A program made the translations under genes and the position numbers. Under the pieces are notes generated by a model. That model did no database searches, was not told where the DNA came from, and saw only the letters and a list, made by a program, of their open reading frames with translations. Shown here one piece after another: positions 1 to 10,589 of a DNA stretch of 64,000 bases. How positions within the stretch are numbered: the stretch's first letter is position 1; the number at the start of each line of letters is the position of its first letter. The stretch comes from Angiostrongylus vasorum (taxonomy: Eukaryota; Nematoda; Chromadorea; Rhabditida; Metastrongylidae), in NCBI GenBank assembly GCA_018806985.1, contig JADANN010000188.1, positions 1 through 64,000 on the forward strand. The letters run 5' to 3'.

Positions 1-869
1 GTCGTTGATTTTAAGGCATTACCGTCCATTTCTACAAAGTTTCGTTTATTAGCGATACTTTCAAAAAAATTCACCTCTAATCACCTAGTCAAGACAGCAC
101 CCGGTATTTCTTCTCATTGTCCAAGTTGCCTAGAAGACAATACTTGTTCGATAGCCACGATCTTCATACTTTTATTGCAAGTGCTACCCTGCATCCTTGT
201 TAATCCCAGTGTAAATCGACCTCTTATGCACCATTATCTAAGGCTCGCTTGGCACCGCGGCTAACAAGCTCTTGTTCCTAGTTGTGATGGAAATACATGG
301 AGGGAAAAAATAGAGGATAGAGGTTAAGAAAAGAAGAAAAATTGTGGGGTTGCCATTGCAACCTCGTTCCTATCAATCCCTATAACTGCAATCATTTGAT
401 GAAACGCAAAAACGTTCTTGTTTTATTCTATACTGTTGATAATGTTAGAACTCATTACAGGTGTAGCAGTAAAGCAACTGCAGCTTCCTATCCTTCTTCC
501 TTAATTCTAGCATTTCCGATACCTTGAATGGTGAATTAGATTCTTTGCTAACAAAGATAGTATTCTTGTTGGAGTATAACGTTCGTTGTAACATCCTGTG
601 TGCGATATATCCATTCCATCACAAGTACGGCTACACTGTTTCTCGGTCCTTTCTTGCAACCGAGAAAATTTCGTCTTATGGTTTACCATGGATCTGAAGT
701 AGCACTAAAGTGTGCTCGAGGGGAACCTTGTAAAATCCGTCAAAACGGTAATCCGGTTGGTCATGCAGACGAAATCGGACGAGACCAGCGATTTACATTC
801 ATCATGAAGCCCGTAGAGACTGAGAAGGGTTGTGTTTGTAAGACATCGTTCTTATAACATCAAGATTTA
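1..869. other. No gene or repeat recognised
   Basis: AT-rich sequence without a supported coding exon. Short open frames on both strands overlap each other and lack convincing splice sites or family motifs. The first similarity I can place is the RTE fragment starting near 870. Confidence 0.5.
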
Positions 870-1615
870 GCCAAATGGGAAATGCTGGCTGTGTTTAACA
901 ACGAATGTGGAAAAATCGGTCCTCGACTAAGTCTCACGAAGGCGATAATGAAGAACAGATTTGTTTTCGATGCCCCATTCACGCTCAGCGGAATGAATAT
1001 ATCCGAATGTTCCAGTAATGTGTATCTAGGTCGTGAAACCAACATTGTGGATGATTTAGCTCTAGAGTGGAGCAGTAGGAAGCAGGGAGCCTTCGAGGTC
1101 ATCGAACATGTAGCGAAGAGGGGTAAAAGCACGGAACTGCACGCCCACGCTTCGACTCCATGCTTCTTTATCGTAATCCTGGTCGTTACACAGGCAGCAT
1201 GAAACCTCACTCTGTGTTATCGAAAGCGCAGTCGAAAGGACGATGTTGGGAATATTCCAAATAATGCAAAAGAAAGGGAATTTGAAGCTCTGACTCATTT
1301 CAACGACCAGAAATTGGAGACGTCGTTGTTAACGCCAAACTGTCGAAAATCGGGCAGAGCGATCTTGTGACGCGTCGGAATAAGAACCAATAACAACAAT
1401 CAGCGACTGGATTCAACAGGATGTGAAAAGCAGAGCAGGAAGACCATGTAAGAAGAGTTCTTTACAAAAGTCCTCCAAGAAGGATATGATGCTCACTGAG
1501 TGCATAGAGCGACCAGAGCTCGCCACGATACTCTCCATGCAACAGGGACAAATGGAAAGTTTATCAGCACCGGCTCCAACAGAACAGCCGCCTTGCTTGA
1601 CCATTTAGATAGGTA
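870..1615 (+). pseudogene. RTE-type retrotransposon fragment, 3' half
   Basis: The plus strand encodes the end of an RTE reverse transcriptase and the C-terminal tail. From about 895 the frame gives NECGKIGPRLSLTK and then NISECSSNVYLGRE, the thumb-region motifs also found in the minus-strand copy at 2296-2601. Around 1210-1250 the motif VIESAVERTMLG appears in another frame, and 1405-1560 encodes a degenerate RTE tail (SDWIQQDVKSRAGRP). Several frameshifts break the reading frame. The endonuclease and catalytic RT motifs are absent, so this is a 5'-truncated dead copy. It points towards the minus-strand copy at 1946-4310, with a SINE between them. Confidence 0.7.
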
Positions 1616-1654
1616 CAAACAGTAGGTCCGTCAAGCTTTGCATTGGTGCAGGTA

Positions 1655-1941
1655 AGAAAGAGGATAAAGCTCTCGACATTGATCAATCCCCTGAGGGATG
1701 CGCCATGCATTCGACTTGATTAAGCATCGTAGGAGGTGATTGAATGCACATGTGGCCTTTACAATGACTCATGGTGGCCTGCCGATGTATCGAGCCACTG
1801 CTGCTATCCTCCCAGGCAAGTCTGGTACCAATTTGCCGACCCCGGAAGAGTGGAATGTTTGGTGAGCCATGGGTGTGGGGATCGATTCCACGTGTGTGTT
1901 GCAGGGCGCCTCCGACCACTGTGCCACACGCAACCTATTGA
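1655..1941 (-). mobile_element. SINE-A, tRNA-derived short retroposon
   Basis: Full-length member of the family I call SINE-A. Its head, read on the minus strand from 1941, has a box A-like TGGCACAGTGGTCGG and a box B-like GGAATCGATCC, as in an RNA polymerase III promoter. The central part holds the shared core GGTACCAGACTTG, and the 3' end runs into an A-rich tail near 1660. Its head abuts the RTE remnant at 1946, and one open frame crosses that junction by chance. Confidence 0.75.
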
Positions 1942-1945
1942 TAGT

Positions 1946-4310
1946 CCTTTTAAAACGAATAATTCATACGCATTACGTGTCCGGCCCACCGTATCTTGGA
2001 ATGTTTGGCGTACAGAACGGCATCTTTGATTCTTGATCGTCGACGCAGATCGGAGCTTCTCCCTTACTTGTGTGGAACGGGATGCTCCTAGCATTGTCCT
2101 TTCGACTGCGCGTTCGATAACGCTGAGTGATCTTTCATTCTGCTTACGCAACGACCAGGTTTCTGACGCATACGTTAGGGCGGGAAGTACCGTTGAGTCG
2201 AAAAGGTGGGCACGGAGTCGGGTGTTCATTGTTCTCTTCACTGCATCCTCAGTGCTCTTGAAAGCTCCCCAAGCCGCTTATTTGCTTCTGCTCAGCTATA
2301 GAGCTAAGTCGTTCATCATATTGATTTCCCGACCTAGATAGACATAACTGGAGCATTCGGAGATATTGGCTCCGTTGAGCGTAAATAGGGCATACGAAAC
2401 CAATCCGTTCTTCATGAACATCGTTTTTGTGAGATTTAGTTGAAGACCAATCTTTCCACAGGCTTTATCAAAGTCGGTAAACATACGTACCGCTTGGCTA
2501 ATGTTTGGTGTTATAAGAACGATATCATGAGCAAAGCGAAGATAGTGTAATTGCCGACCAGCGATTTTCACTCCCATTTTATCCCACCCCATAGTTCCCA
2601 TGATTTTCTCGAGGGCGGCGGTGAATAATTTTGGAGATATGGCATCGCCTTGTCTAACCCCTCTGTTGACATCAATGTTAATTCGTTGTAGAATATTATA
2701 TCTTGGTTGTGAAATTTTTTGTACAGCTCACGAAGAATCTTTATATACTGAGTAGAGTCTCCTTGACTATCAAGGGCTTCCATGACTGCTTCTATCTCAA
2801 CTGGGTCAAAGGCCTTCTTTAAACCGATGAAAGTGAGACAGAGCGGTCTTTTGTACTCTCGCGATACTTCAATGAGCCTTGTTATCGCGTGGATGTGGTC
2901 CATCGTATTAAATCCTTTTCGAAGCTTTGTTTGCTGACATGGCTGTCCTCCGTCCAATGTTCTGTCAATCCTGTTTAGGATGACTCGAGTGAAGAGTTTG
3001 CAGACGATAGACAGCAAAAATATTGGATGATAGTTGTCGATGTCGTGGAAGTCACACTTTTTGAGCAATAGCACGATCTTGCTGGTCTTCCACTGAGTAA
3101 GGACCTTGCATTCAGACAGGAAACTTGTGAGGAACCGAGCCAGTGTGTTTACGAGAACTGGTGGAAGGTTCTTTAGGTGTTGGGATTTTATCCTGTCGGG
3201 ACCTCGTGCTGTTCAATTTTTCACCAACGAAATAGCATGTCGGATTTCGGAAGGGAGAACCGGTGGTGCAACATGTCCGTCGTACTTTATTTCATATAAG
3301 GGAAGGAGACTGTGACTATTGAAGAGGTCTGAGCAGTATTTATGAATGGTTTCCTCCATTGCCTTTCAGAGTGCTGTAACTGTTCTGTCGAGGCATCACA
3401 TTGCAGCTATATTAGTTTTCTAAGTGGCGAAGCTCCGATGGACTTTGCGAATGCTGTTCTCAGCCTACGCATTTTCGACCATGACTACTGATGTTCTCTC
3501 TATTAGATCTCTTTTTATCGTCTGGCTGCATTGTTTTGCAAGTTCTGACGTGAACCAGCCGTTGCCTGCAGGTCGTGCGATTCCACGCTGGCGTATCAGC
3601 CCGAGTGTTTCTGGAGACAGACATCTCTCGGTGATTTTCGAACTCTTGGCTTTCATAACCTTAGCATGAAAATGTTGAATGAGCCGATCGTATTCTTTGT
3701 CGATGTTGTCGAGAACGGCATCTTCGCAACGGGAGAGTAGTGAATTGAATAAGTCCCAGCTTATGGTGGTTCTGGCACCTTGGTTTTTGAATTTAGCGGC
3801 TTTTTTCTCCTTTCCGCCAGAAATGAAATCTTGCACGAAGGAGGTGATGATCTGATCCGGTGTAGAATTTTTGAGACAACAGTGACATTGGTAAAGCAAA
3901 AATCTTCTATTTCCTATGACGTGGTCTATTTCGTTATGGTACTCTCCATTGGAAGACTCCCACGACCAGCGTTGAGGGTGGGACTTTTGGAATTGCGAGT
4001 TACCATGAACAGTTTTGGTCATCATGATAAACTCAGAGAGCCGCTTAACCTACTCGTTCCATTGTAATCCGTCAGTCGCAATGTGACGTTCTTTAGACGT
4101 TCTTCTTGGCCCAATCGTAGTGTTGAAATCTCCAATGGTGACCCCGAAGAATGTGTGGTCTCCCTTGTAGAACTTCTCCAAGTCTATATATAACGCTTAA
4201 ACTTCTTCTTCGTCATACTTTGAGGTAATCGCGCAAGTGATGAAGATTGTCAAAGCCGCTATTGATCAAGATCTTTTCAAAGCACAAGGCGGTAAGTGAG
4301 CGATGAAGCT
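1946..4310 (-). pseudogene. RTE-type retrotransposon, endonuclease plus RT, dead
   Basis: Read on the minus strand. The 5' part (about 4305-3850) encodes the end of an APE-type endonuclease: [25 protein letters not shown] and EIDHVIGNRRF. A linker follows, then the reverse transcriptase (3074-2296) and its C-terminal tail (RAHLFDSTVLPALTYASETW, about 2215-2155; SKIRWAGHVMR, about 1990). The element is inactive: motif A reads FIGLKKAFD, with glycine where RTEs have the first catalytic aspartate, motif C reads FAHD instead of FADD, and frameshifts and stops split the frame. The 3' end is lost just past GHVMR, where SINE-A begins. This family is abundant in strongylid nematodes, which supports the host assignment. 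Confidence 0.85.
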
Positions 4311-4395
4311 AATCTGTGTTCAATGTGATTGAAATCTTGGCTTATCATTTTCTCTGCTTGGTTATAGAGATGTTTGGCTGGGTAGACTGCGGTCA

Positions 4396-4930
4396 ACTTG
4401 ACCATTCCAGGCTCTGAGGAGGGCGAAACCCGCCGAAACGTCAGCTTGTTCGTGAATAAAGAATAAAAAATAACACCTCGTATTTGCTCAACAAGAATAC
4501 GAAGAACTGCTTGGTATTGTTGAAGAAAGATCGATCGTGAGAATCAGGGTGCATGATTGGGACGATAAGAGCAGTCCACACACCAATGACGACGGATCTC
4601 GCCGTGGTGGGTGTTGCGATAACAGTGTCGTGTTCGGAGCTCATCATTATTTTAATGGTGCACTCTTTGGGGGTAGAAGGGAGGTCATGTGTTCTGTGCA
4701 CATGTTCGCCATACAAATGACTGTCATGCGTTGACCACTCGTTATGAATTTAGTGCCACCCGAGTTGGAATGATAGAGATTCTCTCTGCTATTCTTGAAG
4801 CCTCGATGAGAGCAGCATCAGGCGAGGAAAGGGGTTGGCCGTGGTGGTGCCCTTGGGGTGCCCTATGGATCTCTGCAAATGTTCCTCGTTTTGGGAATGT
4901 AGACATATCGCGCCTAGCTAATGTTGAACA
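4396..4930 (+). mobile_element. Penelope-like element 3' end joined to 5' leader relic
   Basis: The segment 4408-4450 carries the PLE terminal motif CTGAGGA...GAAACGTCAGC, followed by an AATAAAGAATAAA stretch and GCTCAACAAGAATACG. From about 4505 to 4905 the sequence is the reverse complement of the leader block at 10960-11380. The order motif, short spacer, leader is what a head-to-tail junction of two PLE copies would leave. No coding sequence is intact. Confidence 0.55.
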
Positions 4931-5581
4931 TCAAGAAAGATTATGACCAAAAATCGTAACATAAAACTAATTGTAAGGATGTTAAGAAAATACCATTACA
5001 GCAGTTTATGAGAGAGTGGCTTACACGTGTAACAACTGAGGCACAATGACGAAAGACTAACTGGTATGACAATGACAATTAGTTGTTTTGTGTATAAAAC
5101 CATTTGTACAGAGAATTATCCGCTGATTCTCGATATACACATGGTATTAGCTCAATATTTTTTATCCGCAGTGTTATTAGAAGCTTCAGTCGCAACAATG
5201 ATCGCACCTTCACAAACGGTCCTTCCAACCTCTTCCAAAAACCCTTGCTTACAAAAAAAATGAGCATATGGCAGGAGCCCAGTGTATAATAATTGGCACG
5301 CTTATAGTCTAGAAATATATGGTCCTGGCAATGAGCTCGACTTCCCTGTGGAAGCTAAAAAATTGCATTTTTCGGTAACCATGGCATATGTGACTAAGTC
5401 CTATGTGAAAACTGTACTCAAGACCGCCTACGGGTACTGCTCGTTGGGAGAATCCGTTATTTTTTAATGTCCATCAACAGCTATAGTCCGAGCGTCTTTT
5501 TTATGTTAAGCTAACAAACTTATCGTATAGGCCTTGTTTCATCGCTTTTAGAGGTAAACATGAATTTCAAAACCGTTCACA
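4931..5581. other. No supported gene
   Basis: Several open frames of 60-65 codons lie on both strands around 5066-5470, but none has a consistent exon structure. A possible minus-strand exon (about 5194-5252, QGFLEEVGRTVCE) has plausible splice signals, yet it lies beyond the stop codon at 5582 and I could not join it to anything. Confidence 0.4.
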
Positions 5582-8500
5582 TTAATCAGTGCTTAAATCC
5601 CAAAAAACTGGAAACAAATTTGGAGTTTTAACGTCTTTAAAGGAAGCCTTGTTAGAGAGTAAATACCAGCGATACACTGAAGACACCATCGCCTCGGCTG
5701 CTTTACATTCCGTCCATCCACATTTATCCATTTTGATCGAGGTGTTTTCAAACCTATTTTAATTGCGAATATCTATCCCCATCGGTAAGCTTTCGAACAT
5801 TTGTCGCGGACTTGCTTCAAATATGATCCTCAATTAGTCATCGTCATGATAGAGGGTCGTCCTCACGGCAGCATTTTCAACTTCAGAGCTTCCATTTCCA
5901 GGACAAAACATGTGGAAGCGACGCTGTACGCCGTAACTGTTAACGATTCCTGACTAAATGTGTATAGCGAGGAATTCTGTTAAGTAAGATTGCTCCAATC
6001 TTTTTCTCATTCAGATAGCATATTTTCAACACCAACTGATATGGAAAACAAATCGTAAGCATGAAATTTCAGAAAGAAGAGAACGAAAGTTTCCACAACA
6101 ACTTCATTGTGCAACACAGTAGTTACTAAGAGGTACTGTAACTTCAATAAAGGAACAACCATATTCTAGCGATACAAATAAAACTGGATTGCCTATTGCG
6201 AATTGTGCTATGAGAACAGTGAAGAACGAATGGATGCTTCGAAATTACGGAACTCGATCGATGAACGTAGTCATAGTTCGTCTTAATGAACTTGACATCT
6301 GAAAGAAATGTTTGGCTGCCTCCAACGAACCGCTGAGGCCACAAGCAATTACACGTTTATTCGAATGTACTGTGCGCACACCTTACCCACCATGAACATT
6401 CGAGGGTCGAAGAGAAGGATTCCGTTTACTTCCTCACACGGAGATTCAAGCACTTTATTCAGAAATCCCACAAGCAGCTGAAAATCAACAATGAAGCAAA
6501 TAAAACCTAACCTTTTTAAACAAATAGCCCTACAATGACAGTACGGCTTAATATTGAAGTCCGTTGTACAAAGGGAAACAATAAAAAGCAAATATAAGTA
6601 ACCAAGTGAAAAAACTGCTGACGACTGCTTTCACCTACAGTGGTCCCAAGTCAAACATCAATACTCCAGCTTCCTTTCCGATGACAGCCGTCCTGCCTTA
6701 CCGCTTAAACCAAACTGTTGCTGCACCCAGTCAAATCGAGAATCCATTATTTTAACACCCATATTCAACCAATGCCTAACAGAGTTAACGTATGGTAGCT
6801 TTATCAGCCACAATTCTTGAATCATCTCTTACCTGAAATGCGTAATAATCCTATAAAAGTCATCCGCTGAGGATTTCGTTGAAGTCGAATAGTTGACACA
6901 AACCTATAATTATAAATGAAAAAAAACAGCACAAAATAGGTACACAATTGGCATAAGCAGAACAAAAACTAACATGCATGTCGCTAAGATCTTGTAGTAA
7001 GTAGAATGGATCTTTTGCAAGATAAACACTCAACTCACATAGTAGCCACATTAGGTAATTAGTATGACAATGAACAACTATGACAGTTGCAGCAGTTTGT
7101 CACCACTACTCTAACCTCTTTCTTTAAGTCTAATCGCAGCAAATGTTTACCAGCTTCTGCACTTTATTCTACCTTAAGCCATTGGTTATTCAAATGCAGG
7201 CTTCAAGAAAACCAAGCTAATATTTACCTCAAAGAAATTGACCCCAATATCCACAAATATTTGCGAAATAAATGAATAGTAAACAAACGGTACAATACAG
7301 TGAGTGTAAACAGAAGGCGAAGGTTTCCGTGGAGCGAATAGATGAGGGTTTGCTCTAAAAGGAGGTCATTTCCAGCAAAAAAACAGTTTCGTGCCACAGT
7401 CAACTGCCTAATTTTTGATCAAAATTAGGAAGTCACGGTGACGGAGGTGTGCAAAGGTCAGCATCCAACTCAATGACTGGTCGGAATACAGCTTCACCGG
7501 TCTTTCTTTCAATACTGTTTCCCCTGGAGTCATCTCAAACCACTTCGGCTGCAAATTGGATCAAATAACGCAATGAATTATGTCTTAACCGCTTCCTTTG
7601 CTTCTGATATAAAACTAAGAATTATTGCATCGTTAATGCGTTAGGCCCATTCAAGCTCCTCCACACTCACTTCCTCTAGAATTTCAACATCGGTAATCCT
7701 CCTCAATACATCGTCAAAAGGATCATCACTAGAATCGACGACATTCTACAGAACCCGTTCTTTAAATAAGATAAATTGGACCAGTTATACAGAATTGCAA
7801 CTGACCTCTTTTAATCGAACAATTCGAGTTTTTCGCTGGTGGCCACATTTGCGAGTTTCGTTATGGGCCTTATTACACCGGCTGTCATCTGAGCCATCAG
7901 AATGAGTAGGACTCTCTTCGGCAGAAATCTATGAGGAATGTTAGAAGTGAATGTAAAAACCGTAGAAGGCTAGGGCAAAAAAAATAAAAAAAACGAACAA
8001 TGAATAGAATAAAGGGATATCAGCAAAGAAATGTATAGAGATGATACCTGGTGGTATTTCGACTCCAGACGGTGAAAACCGACGTTCAAACGTCTAACAC
8101 GCGGTTGCAAGAATGTGTTCATCAACCAACATAGCATAACCAGTTTTCTGAACTTGGTACTTGAACGTTCAGAGCAGTAAATTATCATTAACCGTACGTT
8201 ATCATCTCGCCAACAATTCGTGCGTTCACTCCCCTTCATCTTTTCATTTCATAATCACTGTTATTTTCTGGCACATGTCAAAGAAACAGACGAAACAAAA
8301 TCGTCGGCAAAATTAGTCTTTCCCTGAACTTAAACTGAGTAGTACGCCCCATGAAATAGTCTTCAAAGTTGTTGCATAACGTGAAACTTCTTGCACTAGA
8401 AAGAAAAAAGGGTACTTACCAATCTCTATTTGGTACTAGCAAACCACAATAGCTAAACCAGCAAAACTCCGAAAAAATGAAAATTATTCTGGAGCCCGTA

Positions 8501-10236
8501 CAACCAGTAAAGACGGGGCATCAAAGTATCAAACTAAGTAATAATTCCTTAACTTCTAATACTAACTTCACAAGAAAATAATTAGAAATATTACGCGCCA
8601 TAGCGAAATCCGTTGTATCCGTTCCTCAAATCTTCAAGAACTTTGGTCATTGAGAAATTATCGCTGCATTCTTTCACCTACCCATCTCTTGAACTAAAAG
8701 ATTACCTGAAATCCTTCTTGCAAAATTGAAACATTAATGCTGTGCCTTTGTCAGCTTGTTCACTTTAACACTTGAAGATGTACTTCTAAGGGAAACTACA
8801 CGATGAAGGTGCTGACCAAGTTCTATAGAGGCATATAAAGAAAATTTATGATAGTATGTGACTAAACTCTTCGAAACCCAAACGTTCACCTAAGACGCGC
8901 TGCCGCATTTCCTCTTCTTCTGTGAACATTCTGTTGCACATGAAGCAACAGAAAACTTGAAGGTTCTGGATGAGATGCTCTAAGGATTTCTTAGGATGAA
9001 ATTTCTTAAATTCTAGACCACACAATGTTTTCAACTCCACTAATCCTCCCACTCTTGAAAACCATAGTTTGTCGTCGAAAGACAAGTATTACCGTGCTTG
9101 AATCCCGGACGAGTTCGCCGTTTCTGTTGACGTCGGTGAAATCAACAGTGGTTGTCGTGTCAACTGTTGTTGATTCGCATAGATATACAAAAATAGAGAA
9201 TTAAAGGCGATCGATCGAGTTGCTCAATGGAACATACAATGTAAAAAATGACAACTTACTCAGCTAACATTAAGCTAATGATGCTCGAACTCGCATCTCG
9301 CCTTGAGCTCATGGGACTCACCCCCACCCGACCTTGGTGGAGGGCCGGAGGCAAGAAATGGAGCGCTCAGTCCACAAGGGATGTTTCCAAACTAACGTAA
9401 TATCGCACAATATATTTCTAACGTGACGCGATATATTGATAGGCTTTTTATGCCTTTTAAGTATGTGTCACACATTTCTGTTTGTGGTACCAAAGTAGGG
9501 GTGTGAGGGATATTTTGTGTTCAATTCTGATCTCTCAGGTATTTAGAAAGCTTTCGGTCTCATAAAGAAATAATGAGTAGTCAGTCATTTCTATAACCAA
9601 TCAAAAAGGGAGAGAAGCCCAATGCAGTTCTATTTTTCATTACCAGCTCATTTTCAGCAGCATGTGCCTACCTCTTCGTCATTTTCCATTAGTTCACGAA
9701 GAAGGGGTAAATCGTTGGTTCCACACTTAGCAGGAAATTTGAAGTATGGAAAACAATAGTTTTGAAACGGACTGTCATTTAACCTCGGTAGTAAAATAAT
9801 CAACATGTGTTTGAATTGTCCAGCGTACACGATGTTGATAAGCAACTTTTATTCCGCTAACGTCTCGACGTATTCATCCTCGTCAGAGCCGATGGTCCCT
9901 AACAGTTGTTCGTCTTCTCCAGGTACCGCCTTCGTTTCCGTATCGTCGTGTCTACGATTTAAACAGATGTTGATTATTTTGCTACCGAGGGTTAAATGCC
10001 GACTGGTTTCCAAGTTGTTTTGCTATTCGCTTTGTGCTAGCTAACATAATACCGACTGCTGCAGGGGTGGATTATCCGTTGTTTCACTCAAGTTTTTTGC
10101 AAGTTTACTCGTACCTTCGCATTGACTTTTGACGTTTTGTGGTGCATTCATCGACCATATGCGACTCTGATCACCTGTTCTTCCTCAGTGGAAGGCACGC
10201 AACAAACAGGGGGTTTCTCGAGAAGCCGTTGGTCGC
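5582..10236 (-). CDS. Multi-exon nematode gene, product unrecognised
   Basis: A minus-strand gene built from short exons and mostly short introns. Proposed exons in transcript order: 10175-10236, 9672-9725, 9093-9163, about 8846-9053 (3' limit uncertain), 8682-8716, 8595-8640, 8336-8395, 8048-8147, 7806-7928, 7671-7745, 7437-7548, 6974-7077, 6387-6477, 6185-6298, 6037-6125, 5956-5977, 5867-5936 and 5582-5753 with the stop codon. From 8716 down to the stop, all 14 exons join in matching phase and give about 404 residues. Sample peptides: VLEDLRNGYNGFRYG, SAEESPTHSDGSDD (an acidic, serine-rich stretch), PKWFEMTPGETVLKERP, LLFDPRMFMVG, KCGWTECKAAEAMV. The join from about 8846 to 8716 is unresolved and no start codon is found; the 5' end probably lies beyond the mobile elements above 10.25 kb. 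I see no signal peptide, repeats or recognisable catalytic motif, and do not assign a function. Two genes in tandem cannot be excluded. Confidence 0.65.
8437..8545 (+). mobile_element. SINE-D fragment, 3' end, inside an intron
   Basis: The last part of the SINE-D family (AACCAGCAAA, a CCGAAAAA-type stretch, then ACAACCAGTAAAGACG and a tail AAGTATCAA) lies in the intron between exons 8595-8640 and 8336-8395 of the minus-strand gene. It is diverged, and about three quarters of the element is missing. Confidence 0.6.
9763..10013 (-). mobile_element. FB1 fold-back element
   Basis: Two inverted arms of about 53 bp (9763-9815 and 9961-10013, sharing TTTAACC.CGGTAG.AAAATAAT) enclose about 145 bp. 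Read on the minus strand, the inside carries CTGACGA and GAGACGTTAGCGG, a variant of the PLE terminal motif. Three similar elements lie at 23.7, 38.3 and 60.8 kb. It sits in an intron of the minus-strand gene. No coding capacity is visible. Confidence 0.6.
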
Positions 10237-10304
10237 CTGATTGCGATTTAAATCTTCATCTTTCTATGTGTTACTGGAGCGCTTGAAATAGTAAACTGCC
10301 CATC

Positions 10305-10412
10305 AATATACTCTTCCAGACTCTGAAGAAGGCGGTACTTCAGAAACGTCAGCTTTAACGGAATAAAGAATAAAGTAACACCTCGTGTTTGCTCAGTAAG
10401 GATATCGAGAAC
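10305..10412 (+). mobile_element. PLE terminal motif fragment
   Basis: Contains CTGAAGA, 13 intervening bases, GAAACGTCAGC, then an AATAAAGAATAAA stretch and GTGTTTGCTC, closely matching 4414-4500. It is in plus orientation while the PLE copies to its right are in minus orientation. The remaining bases to 10590 show nothing recognisable. Confidence 0.55.
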
Positions 10413-10589
10413 AATTTGAACACTGTCGAGATTAATAGAAAGTCGGTCAGGGAGTTGTTACAACTAAATTAGTCAGAACAAGTCGAATTTTCAAGTCTGC
10501 TTATGCTCATGAGACGTTCAACAAAGACGAGCTGGCATCGAAGTGCATACGCATAAAAGAATTCCTCGTCCCCCATATGATAATACTTT

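Noticed and set aside
1804..2241. 145-codon minus-strand frame as one gene
   Set aside because: A chance fusion of the RTE C-terminal tail with a SINE-A head.
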